Assembly (NCBI GenBank): GCA_024036415.1
Contig: JAMWET010003539.1
Location: 63,501 to 127,500 of the forward strand
Reading direction: 5' to 3'
Source of the DNA: Prochilodus magdalenae
Taxonomy: Eukaryota; Chordata; Actinopteri; Characiformes; Prochilodontidae
DNA length: 64,000 bases
This document shows positions 13,097 through 26,400 of the stretch, in pieces; within the stretch, counting starts at the first letter, position 1, and the number at the start of each line of letters is the position of its first letter. Below the pieces are notes generated by a model. The model had not been told where the DNA came from, ran no database searches, and worked only from the letters and a program-made list of their open reading frames with translations. Position numbers and translations under genes: made by a program.

Positions 13097-14143
13097 AGAA
13101 GCAGAACACTCCCCATCAGACTTAAAAGTTTGGAGTTGGAATGGTGTAATCCAGGATGAGTTAGCAGACAAAAGAAGAACCAAGAAAGTACAAAGAAGAA
13201 CATAAGGATAACAAATGCTTTGTAAAGCACATTCCCAAAACTGTCTACTTTTGGCGGACCGTGTCTTCATCTACTCTACCCCAACAAATCAACTTCTCCA
13301 TCTCGGTGCAGCAGAGCTTGGCCCTTGCGTGCAATACAATACTGCAGCAAGTGCAGTGTTTGATAAACAAACAATCCTCAAACCGACAAGAAAACAGCTA
13401 AGCCTGAAGCTTTCCAGATACTATATTTAACCTGGACCAAATGAGGTCATTGCACCTTGATTCTGGCACCGTGCCGAAGCATGCTGAAGTCTGTGTGCAT
13501 GTCCTGGCAGAAGCTTGGGGAAAGATACGACAAGGAGAAGGACCCAAAAAAAAAATAAAAACCCACCACCATGTTGCCTGCTCCACAACATAGCACACAC
13601 TGAGAACATCCAATTAACACCAGGTCATTAGCAGCTTCTAAATGTCAGAATCCCCCCAGCTACAAAAATTCACCCTTCTAATGAGGAGCATCTTAGCTGT
13701 GATGCGAGGGCTCATTTACTTTCCATGCTTTCTTGTCTCTCACCTTAAGGCGTAATTATTAAGACTAGCTAATACAATTTAAAGGTTGCACCTCATTTCC
13801 CAATGATTCTGCAGACTTGTGAGCAAAAGGGAGGAGAGGAGTACGAATTAGACAGACTGCATTATCCTATACATTTCATATTGCGTTGTTAAAGATTGAC
13901 TTTACATTAGCTAATTTGACAAACAACTCAACCTAAATAACTATACTCATTCATCTGAAACTGTGAATGGTCAGGAAGCTCAATAAAAAGCTCAACAGGG
14001 TAAGTTCAAATTTGCATGTTGTCAACATCTATGAAATCTGAAGTCAAGATGTGAATTTTAAAATTCAAGGAGTGAATAAACAGTACACTGTTTACATTCT
14101 TTACATAATCCCTCTTGGTTCCAGGCCGCAAAAGCAACTAAAT

Positions 14144-14281
<138 letters not shown>

Positions 14282-15439
14282 TTGCAGTCAGTGACTTCAT
14301 GGTGTCCATTATCCAGGGACATCATTACATGCCAAAGTTTCCTCCCTTGAGACACTATGCCTTTACTGCAGTCGTCTTCAGCTGCTGTTTGTTTGTGTGT
14401 ATACATTTCCAATGCAGTTTCTTCTTCAGTAAGTAAACAGCATTCTTAACTGGGTTACGGTCAGGTGACTGATCAAATGACAAAGTATGCTAGAATGCTA
14501 ATCATTATTCCTCCCCAAAATTCTTTGCATACTTAGTTAGAAGCGTTCCTCTAAGCTACTATAGGCTGTTCAGGTATATGCTAACCATTGACACGAGGGA
14601 TGATTCACAGGAACTCATCAGGCCACAAGAAGGAAAACCTGTTGTGCAAATACAACGCTTGCAGGACAGCAGCTTATCTGACTAGCAAAGCAGCGAGGAA
14701 CCACCAGCAAATCGGGATCCAACAGCAAACACAGTCATGACACTAGCACAGTGGTCACAGTCCTTCAACCACTTTTCACACTAAAAATAACAGCTACGAG
14801 TTAGCAACCAATTTATCACCAGGTGCTGCATCCATGTAACATATTTCATGTCCTGCGATGTTATCCTATGATATAGATCAGGATGAATAGCGTCCCTCTC
14901 TTTCACTACTGAGCAGTCCCTTAAGTGCACAGTAGTTAACGATATATAAATCGCGTTCTGCCAAACAGATGCTCACTGCAATGGGCTGCTTAAACAGGCT
15001 GCATTAAACAGCCTGGGGGAAAGCACGAGTCAAATACGATTAACAGGGTGAAACGTAAGGATAACGTCTCAGAATTAACACCAGAGGCAACAGAACAAAT
15101 TCCTTCTATTGGAAATGCATTAACACGTGAAATGTCCTTAGATGACATTCCCAGCCTTCAGATTTACACCAAGCGGGTTTTCGGCCATGCACCGTGTCTG
15201 CTTACGCATGTATACAGGCGTCTCAGAGTTATGCGCAAACAAGTGAATCCTCATAAACTGAAGAGTCACAGCCGTTGAAGCGTGCCGCTGCTACGCTGTG
15301 ATTAAAATCATGCTGGATTTATGAGGGATTCCCTCGACTCAGCTCCCAAAACTACACATGATCAGCTTTCCAGAAGCACCGTGCTACAGAGGAGGAGCCA
15401 TAAATTTGGGCCATTTTTAATTCAGTTTCTTATATTAAA

Positions 15440-15480
<41 letters not shown>

Positions 15481-15490
15481 TCATCATCAT
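15440..15490. repeat. (AAC)n microsatellite followed by (ATC)n
   Basis: About 13 perfect AAC units run directly into three ATC units in intron 1. Confidence 0.97.
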
Positions 15491-18400
15491 GGCCCAGACA
15501 GTGGTTAGGCCATAGCTTAGCAGATAGCATTGCATTCAAGCAAGCCACGGCCTTAGTCTAAATGGGTTTTTATTCTCTGTGAACTTTTTACATCTTTTAA
15601 ATAACTTTCTACTTTGTTGCTCTAGATAATGACTACTCTATATGTGGTATTCACATCCGAATTTTAGCTTAGAAGAGTCTTTAAGGCCTTGTTCAGTGTA
15701 CTAAATCAAATCCAAAGTATAATTTATTCAGATTGTAAACAGATTGATTTTCAACAAAAAAATAAATAAAAAAAAAAACAAAAAAAAAACTGACCGGTCA
15801 ACCCCCATAGCAGTGGAAAGGGGTAGTGTGTGTTGTCTGTGTGCCAAGCTTGATGGTAAGATTGCTTCACCTTCTAACAGACAAAAGGACTGAAATTAAA
15901 CAAGAAATTTCAGCCAGCTGAGAAAAGCTGGATTTTGGGATATTCTGGGTCATTCTGGGTTTTAGAACTTGGGTTTTTAAAGTGTAACTGCATCTGTGTA
16001 AAAGACTCCTTACCCTTGTTTTATTGTCGAGTGCGTAACTTTTTGTTGCGAATGAAAATGTAATGAAATTAAGAGCATTGCCGTAATACAATTGCACTAG
16101 AGCAGTGAATTACCGAAGCTCGCTCAGTGCACAAAAGGGTCAGCAAACAATTCCAACCCCTGAACACAGAAAAACAGGACTATTTTCAGTAACAGTGGGC
16201 AGTGACTGCAATGTTTTGGTCAAGTGGCAGAAACTTTGAGGAAGTATGGGGCAAGGCTAGAAGCGCAGCAGAACAAAGGAAATGCATATACAAACACGCC
16301 CTCTCAAGCTGGGCAAAGCGGGGTAAAGTTAATGTGGCCTGTGGAACCTGTTCAAAAGCCTGAAAAGCACAATGCACCCTGCTATCCAAACACCTGAGCA
16401 TACAATAGGTTACAACTGGGCTGAGGTAGCAAAACAGAATCTCACAAATATGTTCCTCGATACACACTACGCATCATGTTTTCTGAGGTTGGATACAAAG
16501 AATCAGTCTTGCTGTATGTAAAATATAGGATTACATGAAGACTACAAACATTTGTTATGAAGATTCATATACCACACAACAAGATATCGATCAGGTCCAC
16601 TTATACTAGTTCTTACAATGAAACAAAAGAAAAGACCATCACGTGACATAACGTGAATGTAATTGACCATAATAACGATACACAGTGCACGGTGCCGACA
16701 GCTGATACTGCTTTTCAAATTCCTACACAGTTATGGCACAACATTATTTACAGCACACAGTAAATCACCTAAAGAAGCAGATAGACTATTCTTTCTCCTG
16801 ATCATTATAACGATCTGTCATGTGCAAAAGTAAGCATGTGAATTATTAAAACCTCACAGCTTGGCAGAGTAAGCCTGTGTGTCTATAAGGATTCTCCGAC
16901 TGATTAGCCAAGACATGCTGGGATCAGCTTCTAAATTCCTGCAATAGAGATATAAAAGTATTTTCAGGTGACAAAAGACCAGAAGTGGCACTATGCAGCG
17001 GTCTTAGTATAAATATTAAAAAAGGAACATGTAAGCAGACAATCAATTTAAGATTTTTCAATGAAAACAGTCCAAAATTAACCAAACGCATCATTAGACT
17101 GTGGAGAAATAACAGTGAGTCACTATAGATGGTAGGACAAACTGGGGAGGACTGCGAGGAGGCAGAACTGTGTATGTGGGAATTTGACAGACTGCGTTAT
17201 CTTGCATATTGATCATATAGATTTTTACATGTGTTAATGTAGCATTACTGCATGCTCCACTGCAACTCACTCTGCGACTCACCCTGTTACAGAGGAGATG
17301 GGTTGCATTTCACAGAATTGTTTTTTTTTTTTTTTGAAAAAAAGAACGTCTTGCTCAATGTTAGGGTTTTAAGAAGCAGAATCACCATTTTACAAATGCA
17401 ACAGTACACAAATTAACTAATGACTGTGGATAACATCTTTTAAGAGTTGCTCAGGTAGTGTGCGCAAAAGCACGAGCGAGAGAGAGAGAGAGAAACAGAC
17501 ATTTTGAAATTTGAGATTAACGCCTGAAAGAAAAATCAGTAGAAAATGATTCAGGAATTTGGATCTACTCAGAAAATCTAGCTCGGCATCTCAGGACAAG
17601 CAGGTCTTTGATAACAGAATAAACCTGTTACTGGTTTCACTCCAAGTCCGACACCCACAATTCACACCCCATAAATAACCACATCAGCAAGAGTGCTGTG
17701 ACCAGGCTGAGAAAGGCTCAGCCCCTGTTTGGATTGAGCAGCACCATCCGCATAAACTCTTTTCTTATGGCATAGCCAGTGCTTCACTGTCATCAGCTTT
17801 ATCATGCTCTAGCTATAATCTGTCAAATACGCAGCTGCATCTCCTGAGACCTAATCCACTGCTGTGCTATTTGTCTTGGGGGGGTCCTATTAGGTCTGAC
17901 ATATTTTCAGACGAGTATTGGATGAGAGATTGATATTACGTTAAAGATCGATTGTGGTAAAATACGTAACCCATTTCTCCTGTAAAGTCTAGCTCTCAGA
18001 CACACTTTGCACAGCTGCTGTATTTCAGAGCATCGCCGCTTCTCACCTTCAGTTTCTATTTCTAGGCAGCCATGTTAGCCATGCTGCACTATTCCTCCTA
18101 ATAAACACACTCCATTAGCTCCATCTCTTCTATACTCACAATCATTGTAATCTTTCATCTGACCAATTATACTTAAACACAGAGGGCACAGGAGGAGAAG
18201 AGAGAAAAAAAAAAGGTTCTTGTAGCAATAATGAAACAAGAAGGATTTGAAAAGCTGATAAGACACCAGCGACATATTGTACAAAATATTTCCATCTACA
18301 TGTTGAAAGACAGGCAGGAAAATAGCCTAAAAATACTGAGATCTGATTTGTGGTCCATATTTTCCAGCTCTAGGACCTATCAAGACCAGAAACCATGCAC

Positions 18401-19849
18401 GAGTTTAAATGTCAGCTATGCAGGAATATACAAAATGAACATCGAACCACTTTCACAGCAGAAAGTGAATAAAAAAAAAAAGCTGCTGTTAATTATGGAT
18501 GCGGCAGTGCAGAAGAGGCGCTGGGCATTAGAGAGGATTTTGCAAACTGTATAGTTAGCGAAAGAACCCGCAGTCTGATCATCAGCACTGCTCCCAACTA
18601 CCAGAGTCGAATTGCTGAAATGCTAAATTACCCATTATGCTTAGCTGTTCCCATGCCAACACCACTGTTTTGAGGACTCATTAGCACCCCCATACAAGCA
18701 GTGCTTTGAGAGGAAGATTCACCTCCACTGGTCTGTGTCTAGACCTCGTTAATGCAGTCACAGTACCTGCATTCACAGAATAGGCTTCAGAACTTCATCA
18801 GACAGGTAAAAAGCCAAGCGACGCTGTGAGGCCATTCTAATTAAAGCAGGTCTCAGATACTGCCTTCAGGGGTCTGGACGGGTCATTCATCTCCACAGTC
18901 AAACCACCATTTGGCTATTCTACATTTGGTCTCGTCTTGGGCCTCATGCACTCCATCATTCAGAGCGAAGTGTCTCGTCAGGCATGGTTGGATAATCTTG
19001 TTTTCCTGAGAAAAGAAACCACAGACCAGTTTCCAAAAGGTCCCAAACGAGTCTTTGACTCCACTACGGTTTAATGGGTTTCCCTTGGCACAGGTCTGTT
19101 GTAGATACACCAAGAATAAATCATGAGCACAAATTTAGAGCCACAATCGGGATTTGAGAACCTCTTGATTGTAATTCAAGGTAAACAAAGCACACTGGAA
19201 TGTAGAATATGTACAGAACGGTGAAAGCTATCTGCTGTGGCTTCCTGACCTGCCATTATCACACATCATGGTTGGCAATGGCTTTGCTGACATGAATAAA
19301 CAAAACCACAACAATGTATTTTGGCGTTAGAAAATCATTAATTCATCTTCTAAACGACATATTTGCGATGGTGGGGGTGTCACTGAAGCCTGGCAGACAT
19401 CTTGGCAGACAACCATCAGCTCTTAAGCAACTTAACCACTCTGAATGAAGCAACAAATTTACTTCCTCTTTTACAACATCTTATGAGATAACTAAATGGT
19501 TTGGTGGCAGACTTTGTCCTGAGGAGCTAGCTCTACAAATGTGGATGATTCGTAGCACAAGTGAATAGCTGCCTATTTTAAATAACAAAACAAAACAAGT
19601 TTAGTTAAGATAAGTTTAGCTGCTTGGCGAAGTGGCACTATAGTGATTCTGCAGCCACAGGATATCAACTAGATTTGTCGGACTACTTGATTTTTTTATA
19701 CATCTAGAAAATAATGTGTGGATTTCACATTAAAGTATTAAAATATTTTACCAAAAGGTGGAACACCTATAAACTGTTCAAAGTGGCAATCACCTAACAG
19801 CTCAGATCTCTGAAAAGCCCCTAAAGCCTGAGCCACTCTGCGGGATTTT

Positions 19850-20440
19850 AAAAAGTCAAACCTCCTTTGGCTTCAACAGCAGCACACAAACTTAACGCCA
19901 GGAGCTTCATGGCATGGGCTTCCATAGTCGAGCAACTGCTTTCAAGCCTTACATCCAAGCATGATGCCAAGTGGTGAATGGAGTGGTGTGGAAATGGAGT
20001 GGTGTGAAAATGGAGTGGTATAAAGCGCTGCCACAGGACTCTGGAACAGGAAACGTGTTCTGTGGACTGGCCAATAATGCTTCTCTATTGGGAGAGTTTG
20101 GCAAATGCCAGGACAATGTTATTTGCCTGACTTCGTTTTGGATAATTCTCTGGGGTTGTTTTGTAGGGGTTAGCCTAGAGGCCCTTAGTATCAGTAAAGG
20201 GAGACCCTAATGTTTTAGCAGACCTAGATATTTTGGACAGCTGTATGCGTTCAAATTAGTGGGAACAGTTTGGGGGAAGAACCTTTCCTGTACCAGTTTG
20301 ACTGGTGTGAAAGAACTTGACCGCAACTTCTATCTAAATTCCCACAGACACAAATATTCCCACAAAGCCTTCCCAGAAGAGTGGAAGATGATATAGCTGC
20401 AAAAGGGGAGCCAACTCCATAGTATTGCCTACGGATTAGG
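19850..20440 (+). pseudogene. Tc1/mariner-like transposase relic in intron 1
   Basis: The plus strand matches in order the stretches I know from a widespread fish Tc1-like transposase gene. These are a region around caggagcttcatggcatggg, then the segment with ggaacagg and gtgttctgtgga (the region of the first catalytic aspartate). Next come ggggttgttttgtaggggtt and ttggacag, then gtgggaacagtttgggg, and finally ccttcccagaagagtggaag through tagctgcaaaaggggagcca near the C-terminus. The frame is broken repeatedly and several segments are missing, including most of the region with the second aspartate and the glutamate. It is dead and old, and lies antisense to slc9a1. Terminal repeats were not identified, so the ends are approximate. 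The identification is from memory of the family. Confidence 0.75.
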
Positions 20441-23400
20441 AAAGGTACTTGTGTAAGTGTATTGTCAGTTTTGGTATGCATTTCAAATCCAAGTTGGAGA
20501 TTAAATTCAATTTTCAATATTGTGTGATCGACTCTCAATCTTGGAAGAGTTTTTACTGTATGCTTTATTGTGGTTTTAAATGTTAATTTAGTACAGACTT
20601 GGTTTAATAGCACTACTTTAGCCCTCATACGCTAATTTAGACCATCAGATCATAACGTGAACATAAAAGTGAAGAAAAACAAAAAAAAGAAAAAGACCAT
20701 CAACCTAGCTAACTCAACCCAGCACAAATTTCCAGTATAAAGACCAAAGCTCTTCAAGAAAGACCATGTGTTACAGGTCACAATGTACAAGCAGTAAAAC
20801 TGGAATAGATCAAACAAATGTTCTCAGAGTTTAATAACTTGCTGTGTGTAAAAACTGGTTATGGATATAAAATATGCTCGTAAGAATAATCTCACAGAGA
20901 CAGCCTTAGGAGACAAAGCCTGACAACAAATAGGCAAAGCTACTTCGTACAATGCAGCTCTATCTAAACCCTGCTATCTCAAACTGTCAAGTGCTGCTGA
21001 ATGTGTTCGTCATATCTGTAGGTGGACATGATGAAGTACAATGCAAAGAGCACAGGAGCGATAAGCCTTCACCAAATGGTACCATGTGCTGCCTTTCAAC
21101 ACATTAACTCCAGTGTTGCATTACCCCCTGCACCCTGTTATCTGCATGCTTGGTTAGTATGCATTTGGCCTGTTGTTCAGAACTGACATGAGCCACATTA
21201 TGCAAAACAACAGACAATGAAACAAGGAAATTTGACTAAGTGTTGGGCAATATGACTTGTATGACAATGCACATCACCAATACCCTTATAACACTGACTG
21301 ATTACAGGTTTCTGTATAAAAGTGGAAACTTCATTCAGTTTAACAGAATATAGTGCAACACATTAAGCCAAATATTGAATAAAAACTCATGAAAACCAAT
21401 CAGACATAACCAAATCCTGTGACAATGTTTATCTTAAGTGTAAGGTAAGGTATCGCAATATTACAATTTTGGCATTTAAACTCAAAAGACAAAAGACATC
21501 AGATCACAAGTTGTGACTCATTGTCTGGACATCACCACCAAATGATCAAATACAACAATGCACACATTTTGTTGGCTCATACCACAAGAACATTGTGCAA
21601 CTTGGGAAAATGCACTGTTAATCAGAACACCAAAAGGCACCCTGAGTCTGCCCCGCCACCAATCAAACCAGTAGCAGCAACCTGAGCAATGTGTTCACTG
21701 CACTGGCCACTCTTTCACCACATTTAACGACAAGGTAACATGAGAGTGGAAAAGTCGTCAGCATCCACACCTCAAGGGCTGGGACTGAGTATCTGGTGGA
21801 ACAGTTTCATCAAACGTGCAGGAAACAATTAACATGAATGCAGACCATGTCCAGGACATGCAGTTATTCAGGTCTTTGTTGGTCAACTGACCCGAAGTCT
21901 TAACTCAGACCATCATGGAACTCCATTTAAGGCAGAGACACTCAATTCCAGCCCTACCAATTTGAACAATGAGTAGATACAGTTTCATTGTAAATCAAGC
22001 TAAACTAGTGGGATTGTTGTACCTGCACAATATACACAAACAAGATGTTGGTGTCAATCACAGTCGGTACCGTTTAGCCATAGCTTGCTTTAAGAAAATA
22101 ACAGGGCTGTTCGCTAAAAGTTGACAACTGAAATAATGCGTCAGAGACCCCAAAATTTAACAGAGAGAGAAAAAAAAAACAAAACCACAAACTTACATAA
22201 GCTTACAAAAATAAACAAAGGTCAAAATTCAATGATGACTTTTAAAAGAAGGGAATCATAAGTGTATATTTCATATTCTGACACGGTTTCTTTAAATATT
22301 ATCAGTAAAACAACATGCACAGGTGGTTACCTGAGAAGAGTAACTGAAACCTGAGCTCTAATCAGGTTTCAGATATAGTCAAATTTTGGATTTTTGACCC
22401 TAACAAAGCTAAAAGCAAACACTTAAAACTGGCATCTTGCAAAGCTAGACAACCGTTTTTTTTAATCTGGGAGACGTTCTCTATTATGTTTAAAGATAAA
22501 TATATCGGCTTAATAAACACATCCTGATGAAGATGTTATCATTTCATAACTACTGAAACGCTTGCAAATGAATTTTCTGATTGCTAGATTATCTATACAG
22601 AAAAAAGAACTAATAGTCAAATCTTCATATTGCACAGGCAAATCCAGCCCTAGAAAATAAAAAGACTTACATTAGGGACATGCAGATAACTATACAGCCT
22701 GGCAAACATGCAGTACGGGTACAGCTGTAAGCATGTGAATATTGGTTGTTGTATTTGCCAGCATTGTAAGCTGGATTCAGTACCTCACCATCTTCAGCTC
22801 ATGGAGACACCATTATTGGTTGCCAGGTGACCAATATGCAAGGAACTGTGGAGGTACATTGGTCACGTAGTAAACAGGCCTGGAGGACAGATACAAGTAC
22901 AGATAAAGAAAGGTACAGGACTGCAGACCTGGCAGGGAAGCAGATAGAAATAGAGAGAACAAGATTAGATTAACGAAAGGGAGTTGTCTATTAGATTAAG
23001 TGGCCACTTTCTGTGTGTAGCACTAGGGGGAGAACTGTATTAAGGAAATAAAAGCAGCCTGTCTTTTATCTTGAGTCTGATATCGGAATCAACCCTGTAT
23101 ACAACTGCCCGTCCCGTCATGCTGCCTCAGAAATCATGGGTTGCCCTTGACGTTCAGGCAGCCGGCTGATTAACAATTTATCACTGGAGGAAATGCCACC
23201 TGGTTAGACACTAGCCAGTAGACTAAAGTTGCTGACAATAAGACCATACCCAATATATATTTATATATACAAGCACATAGCAATGCAGCTTACAGAAATA
23301 CTGAGGCTAAATGTGCTGTGGTCTATCAAGATAAGATCAGTGTTAGCAGCAAAAAGGCCAATTATCATTACAGTGGGTCGTGTAATGTAAGTTCACATAT

Positions 23401-26400
23401 ACCACACCTGAGCACCGTAATTCCAAGCTGCTAAAAAATTTGGCCTAAAACAAACAATGATTACAATTATTCGAAGGAACGGTAGGTACACAGGGATATG
23501 GAGGTAAAGGCACTTCCTGCTTGGCCTTGCTTGAAGTCTGTCTTTATAGTGGTCAGCTTGACCATAAAGGTCATATTCTGTTCCTGCTTTGTAAAGGCCT
23601 GCGTCTTCACACCTATGTAAACAAGTGATAACAGTCCACCAGTATTCTCAGCTGAAACGATTAAAGGGCCTAATGGAAACAAAGGGTTTCAGTAAACATA
23701 ATAATTGATAAACCTAAATAAATCTCGGCAGGTTAGCAGTGGCTATCTGTTTTTGGAATGTCCTTTAACCTTTCCTTAATAAACATAATTAAACTAAACT
23801 ACAATTTTACTGTGCACCATACTGAAAGCAAGTCTAATTAATACTACTGGAGCGAACATGGCCCCATAAATCAGGTGCCTGGTGCTGGATCTGGGTTCTC
23901 GGGAGTTACGAGAGGAGATGCAGCAAATCGGCACACTTTAAGTCTAGTGAAATTATAAGACCACTTCAACTGTAACTACCTAGACAGTGAAAGGAGTTTG
24001 AGAGGCTGGAAAACCCTTGATGGTGACAGTCAGCTAAAAGTAAAAACAGTAAGTGTCGTTGCCACTGCTTACAGGACATGTTATCTGTGTGTATTTTGTA
24101 TTACCGATATAAAGGTTATAGTAAAACTAGTGCTGCAGGATAAATCCTCTTTATTGTTATGATAACCGCACTGTTAAGAGCTGGGCTGACAGAACAGTTC
24201 AAATCACCTCACATACGTGTGATTAAACGCTGCTCTCACATTTGGCAAAATGTCCAGTCACAAGCACAGATAGTACAGCTCAAAACCCCTCCATCCTGAA
24301 CTACCAGCCTCTAAAAACACTTAAAGGTTACACATTAAACACATTAAGGTTATTTTAAGGTGTTTGTTTTAAGGGTGCACAGAAGGCATGGTTACTGCTA
24401 CAACAAACCAAAGTATTTTATTAGAATTTTACTTTATTTAATTTTTTTACAATTACAAAAAAAAAAAAAGTCTTGGTCACATCCAAGGCACGATATTTTA
24501 ATAATTTTAACTTTTTTGCCTCTCATATATGGTCACACCGGAGTCACACACCTTTATCCAACATCTCATTTTATGTCTGTGTGTGCAGCCCTGGACCTGA
24601 GCAATTTCAACCAGTATACCGCCCACTACTATCCAAAACAAAGCTAAAAACAATAATCATTACTATACAGCTAGAGTATAGAGTCATTTACACTGCTCAG
24701 CTCTGTACCGTGGATTACCCTAGGGTGTTTGTGACCTTGGAAAAACTACTTGGCACTGGACTATATTGAGAGAGCTAGCCAAGATTGATCTCCCCAGGAG
24801 AGAGCAACAAGCCTCGGAGGACAGCAAACACTGATGAAGATGAACAACTATCCTACAAGAGAATGAAAACGAGCAAGAGTTCAGACATTTTTATCATAGC
24901 AAATAAGATCGCCATGCACGCACAACTTTCTATTTAAGTCACTGAACTGTGAGCCTAAACCTTTTGCCTTTTAAGCTTAAACCTGATTCATAATCAAGAT
25001 CATTACTAACTATGGGTGGGAATCACTACTGGACCTACAATACAATATTATTTTGTCATACTGAAGCTATGATACAATAAAATAATTTTGCAGTACGCTT
25101 ATTCGTTCATGTTTTTTCTCTATCTACTACTACCATCTCTATTATCCAGTAATCAGTAAATCAATTTGCATACGCTTCAGATCTGATGTCCTCCTCATTT
25201 ACAAAATCAGCAGAGTCACAGGAACATATTTCTGAAATAAGAGAGATGTGGCATATGATGAACGAATTGGAGCCTGATTTAATTACAGAGTATAGCGACG
25301 GGCAGCCAGCACATATTTACAGCCTGTGTTTTTAAGTTCACTTCTAACAGCTTCTTCAGTAGGATGACCCTTCATCTTTCATTCATGAATAATAAACTCC
25401 TAAATAAATAAAACCGAATTAGTCCGTATTTAAATTATGTTTAGATGAAAAGAAGAATGGTAGACCTGAAACAGTTTAATTATTTTACTACCTGCGCTGA
25501 AATAATTATTTCTCGTTTATCAGCAGGCATGTTAAGTGACTCCTTATCTTTAAATATAGATCTTAGCTGTAGACAAAAAAATCAAAATACCTGTAATTTA
25601 GGTTCTGAAATAATGGAATTATAATAAACGTCTTCGCTCCGTTTTTCCTTCACCGGAAACAGCCATTATGTCTATCACGAAAGTCAACTCACTCGTTTGA
25701 AGCAGTGTTGAATGTCTGACTAAATGAAGAGCAGAATTAGGTTTCATTCATTCTCTTCTATAAAAGCTCCTCCAGACATTCTCTAAAACATCGTTCCACC
25801 TGTGTTTCTTAGCTTCACAGATTTAGCTTCATTCAGCGGTGAACCGCAAGCACAGGTCGTCACGTGGATTTAATTTTTTAGCAAGAAGGGTCTCTGACTG
25901 ATGATTCGACTTGTCGACTTCTAGAGGGCAGTCCTAGTCATAACACATACTGTGTATTGGGATACATATAATGAAATATTGATGCTTAGTATCTGTGAAT
26001 CGTTACTATATTACCACACAACATATGGTAGAAATATACTTTATTGCCCCCCCTCCTTATTAATAATATTACTAACATAACAATATTTATAATATATAAT
26101 AAGTGACAGACCTATACAGTACAGATATTACACTTTTAGATATATCACCTCGCCTGAGTAATAATACATGAAGACCACACAGGCATTGCCTTTCCACATA
26201 AATTCCAACAGAACAAGCTGTAATTTACTACTAACGACCAATCTGTGTCAGCAAAACAAGTCCTTAATGTTGCGAACTAAATTAGCTTCAGACAAGCTTA
26301 CGTTTTTCCTTCAGTTGCTCAGAAAGAGTAGAGGCTTTTCCTTAATCCCCCTGATTAGGGAATATCGTTTTCTATCCTCTACCGTAATCGGTGTCACTAT

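Noticed and set aside
22727..23112. Possible solo LTR (tgt...aca with an aataaaag signal)
   Set aside because: The flanking five bases (acagc and actgc) do not match exactly, there is no second copy in the window, and the ends were chosen only to fit the pattern.
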